Assembly (NCBI GenBank): GCA_020248985.1 | Contig: JADCGL010000001.1 | Location: 1 to 64,000 of the forward strand | DNA: 64,000 nt | Source: Telmatospirillum sp. | Lineage (GTDB): Bacteria; Pseudomonadota; Alphaproteobacteria; CACIAM-22H2 | Reading direction: 5' to 3' | Shown here: positions 8,060 through 17,523 of the stretch, piece by piece | Numbering within the stretch: position 1 is the stretch's first letter | Layout: each line of letters starts with the position of its first letter | The notes under the pieces: model-generated | What the model saw: the letters and a program-made list of their open reading frames with translations, nothing else | Databases searched by the model: none | What the model was told of the DNA's origin: nothing | Made by a program: the position numbers and the translations under genes

Positions 8060-10294
8060 TTGGCTGATTCTTCCGCGTCATCCGCCCTGGCCGTTTCGCG
8101 TGCAAGGCTCGAACGCAAACAAGCGCTGCACCGCCGCCCCGCCACATATTTGCTGTTCGGCTTGGTCCTTTCGCTTGCGTTGACGGCTCTTGCATGGCTC
8201 GAGCGTCGCACGGACGTCGAAACGCGCTTTGTGATCCAGACCGAACGGTTCGTGGCCGCCCTTGCAAGCCATTTGCAGGTCTACGAAATGGCCCTGTCCG
8301 GCGGGGCGGCTTTGTTCGCGGCGTCCGACGACGTCACGCGGGCCGAATGGGCGACCTATGTGGCATCGACGCGCGTGCGCGACACGCTGCCCGGGAACCA
8401 GGCTTTTGGCTTTGCCGCCTTCGTGCCGGCAGCGGGCCGCGAAGCGCATGTGGCCGCCCTGCGTGCCGAGTTGGGGGGAGCCGAAGCGGGATCCGAGTAC
8501 GAGATCAGGCCGCCGGGCCTGCGCACGGCCTATGTGCCGATCGTGTTCAACGAGCCCTATGTCGGCCGCAATCGCGGCGTGGTCGGTTTCGACATGTATT
8601 CCGAGTCCACGCGCCGTGCGGCGATCGATACGGCGATCAAAGCCCGGCAGCCGACCATGTCGGGCAAGGTCGTGCTGGCGGGCGAGCAGGGCGATGCGCG
8701 TCCGCCGGGTTTCGTCATCTATGCGCCGGTCTTCAAGAGCGGAGAGCACAAGCCGCTGGGCTTTGTCTTTGCGCCGTTTCGCATGCCCGATCTGATGGCG
8801 GGGCTGCAGCGCAGCTGGGATTCGGGCCTCGCTTTCTGCATCTACGACGGCACGGAGAAAAGCGAGGCCACTTTGATGCATGCGGCCTGGCCGCAGAGTC
8901 TCGTTGCCCCGCACAACGCACGCGACGTCGTGTTTGAGGCGCTTGGGCGCAGCTGGACGATCGAATTCGGCGCCGGGCAAAGTTTCGAGCGCAACGACGA
9001 GATATGGGCGCCGTGGCTGGTGCTTGCCTTCGGGTTTTCGGCGAGTCTGCTGGTGTTTGCCCAGGCGCGTGCGCTCGTCAAGATCCAGGCGAGCGCGCAA
9101 GAGCTTGCGGACGCCAAAAACGCGTCGGAGGCGGCCAACCTTGCGAAGTCCAATTTCGTGGCGACCGTGAGCCACGAGATCCGCACGCCGATGAACGGCA
9201 TCATGGGCATTTCGGGGCTATTGCTCGACACGCCGCTCGACGCCAACCAGCGCGAACTCGCCGTCGCCATCCGCGATTCGAGCGAGAGCCTGCTGTTGAT
9301 CGTCAACGACGTGCTCGATCTCTCGAAGCTCAATGCCGACCGGCTCGAGTTCGAACAGATCGCTTTCGACCTGCGCCAATGCGTGCGCGCCGCACTCGAG
9401 GTCGTGCGCCCGCGCGCCGACGCCAAGGGCCTGGCGCTCGAATTCGAGGCCGATTCGAGCCTCCCGGCCGCGGTTTCGGGCGATCCGGGCCGGCTGCGCC
9501 AGATTGCCCTCAATCTCGTTTCGAACGCCGTCAAGTTCACGGACACCGGCACGGTGCGCGTCGAACTTGCCGTGGATCGCGGTGCGGTTGCCGTCGAGGG
9601 CCGCGTGGCGCTGTGCCTTGCGGTCAGCGACACGGGCATCGGCATTGCACCCGCCTATCTGCCCAATCTGTTCGAGGAGTTCGTGCAAGGAGACGCGTCG
9701 GTTGCGCGGCGTTTCGGCGGCACGGGCCTCGGGCTGGCGATCGTGCGGCGCCTTGCCGAGCGGATGGGCGGCACGGTGCAGGCCGCCAGCACGCTCGGGC
9801 GCGGCAGCCGCTTCGAGGTGCGCCTGTCGCTGCCCGTCGCCCTAAGTGCCGCCTCCAAGCGCGAGAATGTGGCGCTGACCAGCGCCATCGCCCGGCTCGA
9901 AGAAGTTTCCGAAACGCTCGGCCGCCCGATCCGTCTGCTGCTGGCCGAAGACAACGCCACCAATCGCCTCGTCGCGGTCGAGATGCTGAAGCCCTATCCG
10001 GTGCGCGTCGATGCGGCGGCCAATGGACTCGAAGCGGTCGAGGCGGTGCGCACCACGCCCTACGATCTCGTGTTGATGGACGTGAACATGCCCGAAATGG
10101 ACGGGCTCGACGCGACGCGCGCCATCCGCACGCTGCCGGGCGAGGCGGGCCGCGTGCCGATCGTGGCCGTGACGGCAGGGGCTTTCGACGACGACCGCGC
10201 GCGGTCTCTTGCTGTCGGAATGACGGGCTATCTTGCGAAGCCGTTCCGCAAGGCAGCCTTGCTCGACGAAATCGCCAGCGCCTTGGCGCTCTAG
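8060..10294 (+). CDS. Hybrid sensor histidine kinase with CHASE domain and receiver
   Basis: 744 residues from TTG 8060. N-terminal membrane helix (~residues 28-45), an extracytoplasmic CHASE domain (~60-290; [18 protein letters not shown] and [12 protein letters not shown] are typical), a second helix (~315-335), HisKA with His ~372 in [16 protein letters not shown], HATPase with [21 protein letters not shown] and [10 protein letters not shown], and a C-terminal receiver with phospho-acceptor Asp 674 ([14 protein letters not shown]) and KPF lysine. Divergent from the dCache kinase with a ~150 bp shared upstream region. TTG start is by default: no better ATG lies in front of the first helix and no clear ribosome site is visible. 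The output partner is unknown; no phosphotransfer protein is in the window. Confidence 0.9.
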   Translation: MADSSASSALAVSRARLERKQALHRRPATYLLFGLVLSLALTALAWLERRTDVETRFVIQTERFVAALASHLQVYEMALSGGAALFAASDDVTRAEWATYVASTRVRDTLPGNQAFGFAAFVPAAGREAHVAALRAELGGAEAGSEYEIRPPGLRTAYVPIVFNEPYVGRNRGVVGFDMYSESTRRAAIDTAIKARQPTMSGKVVLAGEQGDARPPGFVIYAPVFKSGEHKPLGFVFAPFRMPDLMAGLQRSWDSGLAFCIYDGTEKSEATLMHAAWPQSLVAPHNARDVVFEALGRSWTIEFGAGQSFERNDEIWAPWLVLAFGFSASLLVFAQARALVKIQASAQELADAKNASEAANLAKSNFVATVSHEIRTPMNGIMGISGLLLDTPLDANQRELAVAIRDSSESLLLIVNDVLDLSKLNADRLEFEQIAFDLRQCVRAALEVVRPRADAKGLALEFEADSSLPAAVSGDPGRLRQIALNLVSNAVKFTDTGTVRVELAVDRGAVAVEGRVALCLAVSDTGIGIAPAYLPNLFEEFVQGDASVARRFGGTGLGLAIVRRLAERMGGTVQAASTLGRGSRFEVRLSLPVALSAASKRENVALTSAIARLEEVSETLGRPIRLLLAEDNATNRLVAVEMLKPYPVRVDAAANGLEAVEAVRTTPYDLVLMDVNMPEMDGLDATRAIRTLPGEAGRVPIVAVTAGAFDDDRARSLAVGMTGYLAKPFRKAALLDEIASALAL

Positions 10295-11745
10295 GCGCTG
10301 GGGCCCGGCAGCAGAATCTCGCGCTCGTCGAAGGCTTCGAGGCTCGGCATCAACATGTCGGCCTGTTCGAGGAACAGCGAGCGCGCCACGCCGCGCACGA
10401 GGCGCGGCAGCGCGAATTTGTGGCCGCTGATCGAAGTGCATTGCCCGCCATGGCTCGCCATCGCCGCGTAGCTGAAACAGAAGAGATGTTTGAGATAGGG
10501 CGCCGCGCCCGGCCGGCGTTCGAGAAATTCGAAATCGGGACCGAGATAGGGCGAGGCGCCAAGCCCCGCATGCGCAAGTGCCGGCGGCGGCGTGTAGCGG
10601 TCGGCCCACAAGGCGATCTGGTCGCGCACAAGATCGAGCTCGGGCCGGCGCGCAAGGTCGGTCGCAAGGCCGGTGGCGCAGATGAGGAAATCGGCGACAA
10701 GCGCCCCTTTGGGCGTGTCGATGCGGATCTCGTTGCCGGCAACGGCGACAGACAGCCAGTCGCGGCCCGGATGCGCGGCGAAGTTCGCATAGGCCGTGGC
10801 GGCCGCAACGCCGTTTGCCGTCGGCGGCTGGTCCATGCGGCGGAAGGCGACGCCGAGCTGCCAGCGCAGCGCATCCGGCAGATCGTAGAAATGGTCGAGA
10901 AAGCCCGCCTGCTCGGCCCAGCGATGCGGATTGATCTCGGGCAGTTTGGCGCGCCGGAAACACAGATCGACGCGCGTTGCCCCGTTCGCCAACGCCCAGG
11001 CCGCATTGTCGAAGGCCGACGCGCCATGGCCGAGCACGGCGACGCGCTTGCCGGCCACTTGTTCGACCGCGATCGGGCCGTTGGAATGCGCGAATGCATG
11101 CTGGGGCAGGTTGTTTTTGATGTGGTCGGGCACATCCCAGCCGCCGCTGCCCTCGAAGCCCGTGGCGAGCACCACGCGGCGTGCGTTCAGCGTGTGCGGC
11201 CCGCCGGGGCCATTCAGCGCCAACGCAAAGCCGCCGGCGATCGGGCGGATTTTTTCGACATTCGTGCGATGGCGTATCTTGGCATCCGTGACGGCTGCGT
11301 ACCAATCGAGATAGGCCGCCCAGTGCACGCGCGCGATGCGGCCGAGCGCGTCCCACGCTTGTGCGCCGAACTGCACTTCGTACCAACGGCGAAAACCCAG
11401 ATTCGGCAGCCCGAATTCGAGGCCGACAAGATCTTTGGGCGTGCGCAATGTCGCCATGCGCGCATAGGTCTGCCACGGTCCCGCCTCGCCGGGCGCTGCC
11501 GCACTTAAACACAGCGTGTTGGGCACGCCGGCACGCTGCAGGCCGAAAGCAAGACCCAGTGCGGATTGCCCGCCGCCGACGATGGCGACGTCGCACCCTT
11601 CTTCGCCGGCAGAGGCATGCCGGTCGACCCAGCTGCGCGCCGGATAGGCCAGGGCCGCGATCTCGGCGCGCGCCTGGCCGGCGAGGGCCTGCAGCGCCGG
11701 GCTTGCGAGATCGATCGTCGGATAGCCGTCTTGTTCGTAGCGCAT
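10291..11745 (-). CDS. FAD-dependent NAD(P)-binding oxidoreductase, N-hydroxylase/FMO-like
   Basis: 484 residues from ATG 11745. Two dinucleotide folds are visible: FAD-type [18 protein letters not shown] (~residue 50) and NADPH-type [19 protein letters not shown] (~residue 235), plus the FLICATG motif near residue 360. This is the layout of flavin monooxygenases and of N-hydroxylating monooxygenases. The last 4 bp overlap the convergent hybrid kinase. Upstream, a plus-strand ureidoglycolate-lyase-like gene separates it from the phosphoramidate operon, so membership of that pathway is only possible, not shown. Substrate unknown. Confidence 0.8.
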   Translation of the reverse strand: MRYEQDGYPTIDLASPALQALAGQARAEIAALAYPARSWVDRHASAGEEGCDVAIVGGGQSALGLAFGLQRAGVPNTLCLSAAAPGEAGPWQTYARMATLRTPKDLVGLEFGLPNLGFRRWYEVQFGAQAWDALGRIARVHWAAYLDWYAAVTDAKIRHRTNVEKIRPIAGGFALALNGPGGPHTLNARRVVLATGFEGSGGWDVPDHIKNNLPQHAFAHSNGPIAVEQVAGKRVAVLGHGASAFDNAAWALANGATRVDLCFRRAKLPEINPHRWAEQAGFLDHFYDLPDALRWQLGVAFRRMDQPPTANGVAAATAYANFAAHPGRDWLSVAVAGNEIRIDTPKGALVADFLICATGLATDLARRPELDLVRDQIALWADRYTPPPALAHAGLGASPYLGPDFEFLERRPGAAPYLKHLFCFSYAAMASHGGQCTSISGHKFALPRLVRGVARSLFLEQADMLMPSLEAFDEREILLPGPSA

Positions 11746-11811
11746 GCGGTTCTTGCCAAGGGGGAAGGGGCGGCCAATGATGTGCAATTCCCACGCCGGA
11801 GCAAGTGCCTC

Positions 11812-12309
11812 ATGACCCCGACCCAAACCGCCGACATCGTCGATCTCGTGCCGCAGCCGATTGCAGCTTCGGCGTTTGCCCCCTATGGCCAGCTTATCGC
11901 GGCCACGCAAGACGGCGCTTTGTTCGGGCCGCAGGATGCGCAGCTTGTGCTGTCGGCCGGCACGCCGCGCTTCTACATCATGGCGCTGTCGCGGCGCGAG
12001 CCGGTGATCCGCGGCATCACGTGCCATGTGCGCGTCACGCAGTGTCTGGCGAGCGTGGGCGGCGTGCCGTGGTATCTGCTCGTCGCCCCGCCCGGCGACG
12101 TGCCCGATCCCAAGCGTCTTGCCGCTTTCGTGACTCCGGGCAATGTCGCGGTCAAACTGCATGTCGGCACGTGGCATGCGGGGCCGTATTTTGCACCCGC
12201 CACCTGCGACTTCTTCAATCTCGAACTTTCCGACACCAACGAGACCGACCATCGCACGCTGCCGCTCGACCGTGCGTATCGGCTGGTCTATCCGCCCGCT
12301 ACGGCATGA
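11812..12309 (+). CDS. Ureidoglycolate lyase family protein (AllA-like cupin)
   Basis: 165 residues from ATG 11812, with a GGAG about 10 bp upstream. Family features: N-terminal IAASAFAPYGQLI, a mid-protein TCHVRVTQCLASVGG where AllA proteins carry the HxxTxQ-type strand (here RVTQ), LLVAPPGDVPD, LHVGTWHAGPY and FFNLELSDTNETDH near the end. AllA proteins are small cupins that release urea and glyoxylate from ureidoglycolate in purine breakdown. The gene stands alone on the plus strand between the flavoprotein and SDR genes, and its last 11 bp overlap the SDR gene. The only other ureide-type gene here is the pucG-like aminotransferase 31 kb away. Confidence 0.8.
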   Translation: MTPTQTADIVDLVPQPIAASAFAPYGQLIAATQDGALFGPQDAQLVLSAGTPRFYIMALSRREPVIRGITCHVRVTQCLASVGGVPWYLLVAPPGDVPDPKRLAAFVTPGNVAVKLHVGTWHAGPYFAPATCDFFNLELSDTNETDHRTLPLDRAYRLVYPPATA

Positions 12310-13054
12310 TCTCGCCGCCATTCGGGTGCAGGAGCTGGCCGCAGAAATAGCGGCTCTCGTCGCTCGCCAGAAACACGAAAGCGGGCGTCATGTCGGCGGG
12401 CGTGCCGAGCCGCTTCAACGGCAGCGCTTGCGCATGCGCGCGTTTGGCGGCATTCGACAGCGGATCGAAGCCCGTATCGACAAGACCGGGCGCCACGCCG
12501 TTCACGAGAATGCCGGCCGGGGCGAGTTCCTTGGCAAGGGCGCGCGTGAAGCCGATGAGCCCGGCCTTGGCGGTGCTGTAGCCAAGATATTCGGCCCGCC
12601 CGATATAGCCGAGCTGGGAACACACATTGACGATGCGCCCCTGTTTCTGCCGGCGCATCAAGGCCGCGGCAGCGCGCGAACACAGGAAGGCACCGCGCAG
12701 ATGCACGGCCAGCATGCGCTCCCAATCGGCGAGCGTCGTCTTCTCGAGCTTCTGCGATTTCTGGATGCCGGCATTGTTCACGAGGATGTCGAGCCGGCCG
12801 AAACGTTTGCGGTGGGCGGCGAACAGCGCCGCCACACTTGCCTCGTCGGTCACGTCGGCGCGCACGGCGATCGCCTGGCGACCCGACCGCACGATCGCGG
12901 CGACGGTTGTTTCTGCGGCTTTCGGGTCCGCATGCCACGCCACCGTCACGTCGGCCCCTTCGGCGGCATAAGCAAGCGCCACGGCGCGGCCGATACCCGT
13001 ATTGCCGCCGGTAATCAGCGCCTTCCGGCCGTCGAGTTTTCCCGCTTTCGCCAT
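12299..13054 (-). CDS. Short-chain dehydrogenase/reductase (last gene of the phosphoramidate operon)
   Basis: 251-residue classical SDR: cofactor motif ITGGNTGIGRAVAL at ~15-28, an NNAG motif at ~93-96, catalytic Ser in VCSQLG and YSTAK near 161-165. It resembles 3-oxoacyl-ACP-reductase/glucose-dehydrogenase-type SDRs. Its ATG overlaps the stop of the nucleotidyltransferase by one base (TGATG on the coding strand), so it is translated as part of the phosphoramidate operon. The role there is inference: oxidation or reduction of the acceptor molecule that will carry the phosphoramidate, since the core donor pathway needs no redox step. Confidence 0.88.
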   Translation of the reverse strand: MAKAGKLDGRKALITGGNTGIGRAVALAYAAEGADVTVAWHADPKAAETTVAAIVRSGRQAIAVRADVTDEASVAALFAAHRKRFGRLDILVNNAGIQKSQKLEKTTLADWERMLAVHLRGAFLCSRAAAALMRRQKQGRIVNVCSQLGYIGRAEYLGYSTAKAGLIGFTRALAKELAPAGILVNGVAPGLVDTGFDPLSNAAKRAHAQALPLKRLGTPADMTPAFVFLASDESRYFCGQLLHPNGGEIMP

Positions 13055-13776
13055 CACACGCTCCAAGTTCTGTAGAGTTCGAGGTCGTTCGCACTGTCGA
13101 CTTCGCCCCACGGGCCGTCGACCGCGACTGTTTGGATCGCAGTGCCTTGGGCGAGCAGCGCTTTGAGCAGGCCCGTCATGTCGAGCCGGTCGGCCGCAGC
13201 GGCGGGAAGGCTCGCCAAATAGGCCGCAACGACTGCCCAGCCGGCGGGGGCGAATCGCAGCAGGCCCATATACTGGCCCTGGATCTCGGCGGCGTTTTTC
13301 GTCTTGCCGCCGATTTCGAGCAACTGCCCGTCGGCGCCGCGGCGGAAGGTTTCGGCGTCGGCTAACGGATCGGCGAAGCGCTGCTGCCACAGCGTCAGCC
13401 ACTGCGGATCGTAGGCGATCGCCAAAGGTGCGTCGCACGCGCCGAGTTTGGCGGCGGCGGCCGCGGGATAAAAAATGTCGCTGTAGCTGACTAGGCAAAT
13501 GTCGGCGCGAAGCCACGCGGCCGCGCATTCGAGCGAACGCACCATATTGGTCGTCTGCCAGTGCGGATTGGCGAAAAGTGCGAGCCCTTGTTGCGCCAGC
13601 ATATGGCCTTGCCAGCCCTGCACGATGCCGATCTCGGCGCAGCCCGCCGCCTTGAGCGCTGCGATCTGGCGGTCGAGCAGGCTGCGCCCGCCGATCTCGA
13701 CGAGGCATTTGGGCTTGGCGTCGGTCAAAGCACCCATGCGCGAGCCGCGCCCGGCGGCCAGGATCAGGCCTTTCAT
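13054..13776 (-). CDS. Nucleotidyltransferase, probable CTP:phosphoglutamine cytidylyltransferase
   Basis: 240-residue sugar-nucleotidyltransferase-fold enzyme: start motif LILAAGRGSRMGALTDAKPK (residues 4-23), uridyl/cytidyl-binding region and a metal-binding Asp in VSYSDIFYP. By itself it would be called an NDP-sugar pyrophosphorylase of the LicC type. Context changes the call: it sits 4 bp inside the amidotransferase gene and directly after the glutamine kinase, the same order and families as Cj1417-Cj1416 of Campylobacter jejuni, where the enzyme couples CTP with L-glutamine phosphate to give gamma-glutamyl-CDP-amidate. The specific substrate is inferred from synteny and is not readable from motifs. 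Confidence 0.78.
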   Translation of the reverse strand: MKGLILAAGRGSRMGALTDAKPKCLVEIGGRSLLDRQIAALKAAGCAEIGIVQGWQGHMLAQQGLALFANPHWQTTNMVRSLECAAAWLRADICLVSYSDIFYPAAAAAKLGACDAPLAIAYDPQWLTLWQQRFADPLADAETFRRGADGQLLEIGGKTKNAAEIQGQYMGLLRFAPAGWAVVAAYLASLPAAAADRLDMTGLLKALLAQGTAIQTVAVDGPWGEVDSANDLELYRTWSV

Positions 13777-14357
13777 GCGGACCCCCCGAAAAACGCCGCG
13801 AAGGTTTCGATGTCGCGCGCCGCAAACGGCGCCTCGCGCTCGGGATGCCACATCTGGCCTGCGAGCGCACCGAGGTCGGCGCGTGCGGCTTCGAGCGTGC
13901 CGTCCAGTGCCCGCGCCGTTGCCGCCCAGCCTTTCGGCACTTGCGCCGTACCCCAATCGTGGAAGCTGTTCACGCTTGTGCCGTCGCTCAGCGCGTGGCG
14001 CACCGCGACATGGCCCGCGACGCGTTCGAGTTTTGCGCCCGCGCGCGCGAGCAAAAACTGGAAGCCGCGGCACACGCCGTAGACGGGTCGCGCGTTAGCG
14101 AGCGCCCACGCGACCGCGATTTCTTCGGATGCGTCGCGCTCGGGTGCGTCGCCGAGATCGCCGCCGCCGGTCAGCAGCACGCCGACAGGATCGAGCGTCG
14201 CGACGAAGGCGGCGGCGTTTTGCGGATTGTTCGGCAAGGCGACGCACATGAACCCGGCGGCTGCGAGAAAAACATTCCAGCGCTGGTCGAGCGCGTCGCG
14301 CCGTTCGCCGTGGCGGGGATCGACGACCACACGCTGGCTTGCGAGCAGCACCCTCAT
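13773..14357 (-). CDS. Class I glutamine amidotransferase-like hydrolase, probable gamma-glutamyl-CDP-amidate hydrolase
   Basis: 194-residue triad amidotransferase domain: Cys96 in YGVCRGFQ, His171 and Glu173 in MWHPER, and the TGGGDLGD loop. It has no fused synthetase partner. Free-standing proteins of this group hydrolyse gamma-glutamyl amides. In the C. jejuni phosphoramidate pathway the homologue (Cj1417) removes glutamate from gamma-glutamyl-CDP-amidate to leave cytidine diphosphoramidate. Start ATG 14357 overlaps the stop of the glutamine kinase by 4 bp, and its own stop overlaps the nucleotidyltransferase start by 4 bp, which argues for matched synthesis of the three enzymes. Alternative: gamma-glutamyl-GABA hydrolase (PuuD) in polyamine use, but no Puu genes are present. 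Confidence 0.82.
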   Translation of the reverse strand: MRVLLASQRVVVDPRHGERRDALDQRWNVFLAAAGFMCVALPNNPQNAAAFVATLDPVGVLLTGGGDLGDAPERDASEEIAVAWALANARPVYGVCRGFQFLLARAGAKLERVAGHVAVRHALSDGTSVNSFHDWGTAQVPKGWAATARALDGTLEAARADLGALAGQMWHPEREAPFAARDIETFAAFFGGSA

Positions 14358-16696
14358 TGGATCGCCACAATGCGCCGGTTCGCGCAGTCGAGATCGAGGG
14401 CGCGCGCGCGGCGATAGGTTTCGAAGGCGCGCTCGCCCACGCCGATGGCGGCGGGCGTGCCGGTTTCGCCGGCCCGGATCGCCATGTGCGAATTCGCACC
14501 GCCATAGGCCGTCACGAAGCCCGCAATGCGGCGCGAGAACAGCCAGTCGAAGCCCGGATCGGCATTGGCCACGACCACGATCTTGCCGGTCAGATCCAAC
14601 GCGGCGTCGGCCGCACTCACCGTGCCCTGCGCGCGGCTGCGGCCGACGAAATTGGGTTCGCTCGGCGGGAAGTGGAAGGCGCGCACATGCGCTTGCGTGT
14701 AGATGAGCGGCGGCAGCACCAAGCGCTGGGCGAGCTTCTGGCGCGCCCGGCCCGCCGCAACGCTGTCGCGCAACGCAGCGCCGATATCCGCACTGCCGAC
14801 ATAGAGTTCGTAGATGGTGCGGATGTCGAGATGCGAGGCGTCGTCGAGATCGAGCCCGTGCGCGGCGGCGAGCTTGCCGATCTCGGCCAAGGCCAGCGAC
14901 AGATTGCGCGAGAACAGGAATTTGGCGCGCTCGCGCCCGCGAATGCCGCCTGCCAGAAACGCGAACAGCCCGTCCACGTCCGTGTCGAGCCCGTGCCGGT
15001 CCAGCAACGCGGCGATCTTGGCGCGCATCGCATCGTCGGGGGCGAAGGGCGTGTGCGGCGCGGGGGCGGGCGCCTTTGCGGCTTGCGCGAAATCGAAATA
15101 GAGGTCGGGCGCTTCGTCGTAGCGCGGCGACAGAATGTCGTAGGCGCCGGGCCGCAGATGGCCGTAGGTCTCGAGGAACTGCCAGCGCGGCATGGCGGCC
15201 AAATCGCGGCCGATGCGCGTGCCCACCGTGTCGACCGAGGCCATGAAGGCGGCAAGCCCGTCCTCGTCGAGCGCGCCCACGGCCACAAGCGAGCGCAGGA
15301 TCTGCATGGCGATGAAGCCCGCGCGCGCCAACCCGGCGAAAGGCAGCGTGCCGTAGCGCTTGCAGTCTTCCAGCAGCCAATAGATGCGCGCGACCGGATC
15401 GAGTTTGGCCTGCGCCAGCGCCTGGTAGCGCCGGTCGAGATCGACGAGTCGCGCTTCGTCCTGGCGCCACAGCCCGTCGGGCCGCAGGATGTTGTTGGTA
15501 AGGGCGCGCAGCGATTCCGCCAACGCGGCGCGCTCGGGCGCGGAAAAGCCGCGCTCGTCGAGGGCAGCCAGACGTTCGCGCAACGTGAAATCGTAGCACG
15601 AGAAGACGATGTCGAACTCGACCTTGTCGTGCAGCACGGGTGCCGCGATGAGCCGCCCGATATAGTGCGCCACAAGCCGTTCGGCCAAAGCGGGCGAAAC
15701 GTCGCGCGGCACGAAGCTGTTGAAGCTCAGCCGCACGTCGATATAGGGCAGCCCCTCGAACGACACCATCAGCGGAAAGCTGCGCAGATTGCGGTAGCCG
15801 TAATTGTCGCGCTGGTAGGCCCAGATCGCGTCGGTGACGAGTTCGCGATAGAGCGACAACGCAAGCGGGCGCGGCCGGAGCCCGATGATCTCGGCCGGGT
15901 TCCAGTCCGGCATCACCGCGAACACGGTGCGCGGCCCGAACAAAAACGGATGCGGCCGCAAGCCGGCCGCGACTTTTTCCGAGATGCGGTCCAAGGCCGC
16001 GTGCAACGCGTCGTCGATGGCCGCACCGGGCGGGCAGGCAAGGGCGCGCACCTGCAGGATGGCGACCGCCCCCGTCTGGTCGATGGCGAACTCGACATCG
16101 AGCGCGGGCACGCCGAACGATTCTTCGAGCGCGTCGAGGCAGCGGTCCAGCACCGCGAATTCCGATGGGATCGCCTCGCCCGCACCCGCGATATAGACGA
16201 GCGTTTGCAGCTCGGCCTGTTTGCCGGCCGTCACGGCGGCCGTGTCGGCGCCGATATGGTAGTTGACCGTGCGATAGGGGGCGCCGGTCGCCGGATCGCG
16301 CGTGAAGGCGACGCCGGAAAGGCGCGGCGCAGCCAGCATCGGCTGCACGAGCACGCGGCTCTCGTCTTGCGCCGCCGCGTCGCCGTAGGACGCGACGACC
16401 GCATCGATCGCCGCCGCAAGTGCGCCCGCATCGGCCACATTCGCGATCGACAAAAAGCGCCCGGCCTGCGACGCACTGGCGGCATCCTCGCCCGCCGCAC
16501 TCGAGCGCACGATCAGCGGAAAGGCGAGTTCGGCGTCGCGGCCGAGCCGCGCCAGCACGGCTTCGCGTGCGGTCCGCCATTCGGCGGTCGCAAAATGCTG
16601 CAGCGGCAGCACGTAGCCATGCGCAAGCCGGCCGCGCAACGCTTCGAGCGTCTTCGCCTTGCCGGCAAGTTCGAGGCGGGCGGGCGGCGCACTCAT
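14354..16696 (-). CDS. PEP-synthase-like phosphotransferase, probable L-glutamine kinase
   Basis: 780 residues. The N-terminal ATP-grasp nucleotide-binding domain shows FPLIVRSSAAGEDAASASQAG (~60-80) and LDVEFAIDQTGAVAILQVRA (~200-220), as in PEP synthase/PPDK. A middle region of ~430 residues has no obvious PEP/pyruvate TIM barrel. The C-terminal swivelling domain carries a phospho-histidine at residue 737 in GGANSHMAIRAGETGTPAAIG. N-ATP-grasp, middle, C-swivel order and ~770-residue length match the C. jejuni glutamine kinase Cj1418, which phosphorylates the amide nitrogen of glutamine via phosphohistidine (ATP to AMP + Pi). Start ATG 16696 overlaps the methyltransferase stop by 4 bp. Rifampicin-phosphotransferase-like enzymes share the architecture, so the call depends on neighbours. 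Confidence 0.82.
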   Translation of the reverse strand: MSAPPARLELAGKAKTLEALRGRLAHGYVLPLQHFATAEWRTAREAVLARLGRDAELAFPLIVRSSAAGEDAASASQAGRFLSIANVADAGALAAAIDAVVASYGDAAAQDESRVLVQPMLAAPRLSGVAFTRDPATGAPYRTVNYHIGADTAAVTAGKQAELQTLVYIAGAGEAIPSEFAVLDRCLDALEESFGVPALDVEFAIDQTGAVAILQVRALACPPGAAIDDALHAALDRISEKVAAGLRPHPFLFGPRTVFAVMPDWNPAEIIGLRPRPLALSLYRELVTDAIWAYQRDNYGYRNLRSFPLMVSFEGLPYIDVRLSFNSFVPRDVSPALAERLVAHYIGRLIAAPVLHDKVEFDIVFSCYDFTLRERLAALDERGFSAPERAALAESLRALTNNILRPDGLWRQDEARLVDLDRRYQALAQAKLDPVARIYWLLEDCKRYGTLPFAGLARAGFIAMQILRSLVAVGALDEDGLAAFMASVDTVGTRIGRDLAAMPRWQFLETYGHLRPGAYDILSPRYDEAPDLYFDFAQAAKAPAPAPHTPFAPDDAMRAKIAALLDRHGLDTDVDGLFAFLAGGIRGRERAKFLFSRNLSLALAEIGKLAAAHGLDLDDASHLDIRTIYELYVGSADIGAALRDSVAAGRARQKLAQRLVLPPLIYTQAHVRAFHFPPSEPNFVGRSRAQGTVSAADAALDLTGKIVVVANADPGFDWLFSRRIAGFVTAYGGANSHMAIRAGETGTPAAIGVGERAFETYRRARALDLDCANRRIVAIQ

Positions 16697-17481
16697 GCGC
16701 GCCGGCGAGCGGCCCAAGCGCGCGTGAGATACACGGCTTCGATCGTCTTGTGGCCTGCGATGCGCTTTTCGACCCAGGCGAGGAAATCGGCGAAGCCCGC
16801 CTCGCCCAATTTCGCGCGCACGTCGTTCACGCTGCGCCAAGCGCCCATGTAGATCTCGGGTGCCAGATGCGCCACGTGGCGGCCTTCGAGATAGACGATG
16901 TCTTCGAACAGGGGATGCGCCCACAGCTGCGCAGTCAAGGTCTGCGTGATGCCCGAACGGCCTGAAGAGACGCGCGGCTTGCCCACGAGCCTGCGATCGA
17001 GCTCGGTTTCGATGGCCGCCGTCAGCGCGTTGGCCTCGACGAGGCGCGGATTCCAAAGCGCGCAAAAGCGCCCGCCGGGCCGCAGCACGCGCGCGAACTC
17101 GGCGGTTCCCTTGTCGAAATCGACCCAATGGAAGGACGACGCCATGGTCAGCAGATCCACGCTGTTTGCTTCCAAGCCCGTCGCTTCGCCCGAGCCGTTG
17201 CGCCACGCGATGGCGCCGTTTTCGCGATGTGCGCTGCCTTTGCCGCGCATGTCGTCGTTGGGTTCGACCGCGACCACGCTGCGCAAGCCCGCTTGCGCCA
17301 GGATGCGCGACCAAATGCCGGTGCCGGCCCCCACGTCGGCTGCGTCGCAGTGGGCGGCGGGCCGGTCGAGCAGGCCCAGCAAGGCTTTCACCACGCCCGG
17401 CGCATAGCCTTGGCGGTAGCGCGTATAGTCGGCCGCAAGCCCGGTGAAATCGCCCAGTTTGGTTTCGCCTGCCATAATCAT
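16693..17481 (-). CDS. Class I SAM-dependent methyltransferase (phosphoramidate operon)
   Basis: About 262 residues. SAM-binding motif I is DVGAGTGIWSRILAQAG, followed by the acidic VVAVEPNDDM end of strand 2 and LTMASSFHWVD, the pattern of the UbiE/Methyltransf_11 group. ATG 17481 (reading MIMAGETKLGDF) is used; ATG 17475 two codons later and TTG 17505 are alternatives. It lies between the cytidine-diphosphoramidate-kinase-like gene (42 bp upstream) and the glutamine kinase gene (4 bp overlap). C. jejuni also has methyltransferases next to its kinase gene (Cj1419, Cj1420), where the final group is O-methylated. Methylation of the phosphoramidate or of its acceptor is inferred from that. Confidence 0.82.
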   Translation of the reverse strand: MIMAGETKLGDFTGLAADYTRYRQGYAPGVVKALLGLLDRPAAHCDAADVGAGTGIWSRILAQAGLRSVVAVEPNDDMRGKGSAHRENGAIAWRNGSGEATGLEANSVDLLTMASSFHWVDFDKGTAEFARVLRPGGRFCALWNPRLVEANALTAAIETELDRRLVGKPRVSSGRSGITQTLTAQLWAHPLFEDIVYLEGRHVAHLAPEIYMGAWRSVNDVRAKLGEAGFADFLAWVEKRIAGHKTIEAVYLTRAWAARRRA

Positions 17482-17523
17482 TTTTCCGTTCGTATCGGGG
17501 ACCAAAAGAAAAGCTAGTCGGGA

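Noticed and set aside
14354-16696. Annotation as PEP synthase or pyruvate phosphate dikinase
   Set aside because: The PEP/pyruvate TIM-barrel domain is not recognisable, the swivelling His domain is at the C-terminus, and the neighbours point to a glutamine kinase.
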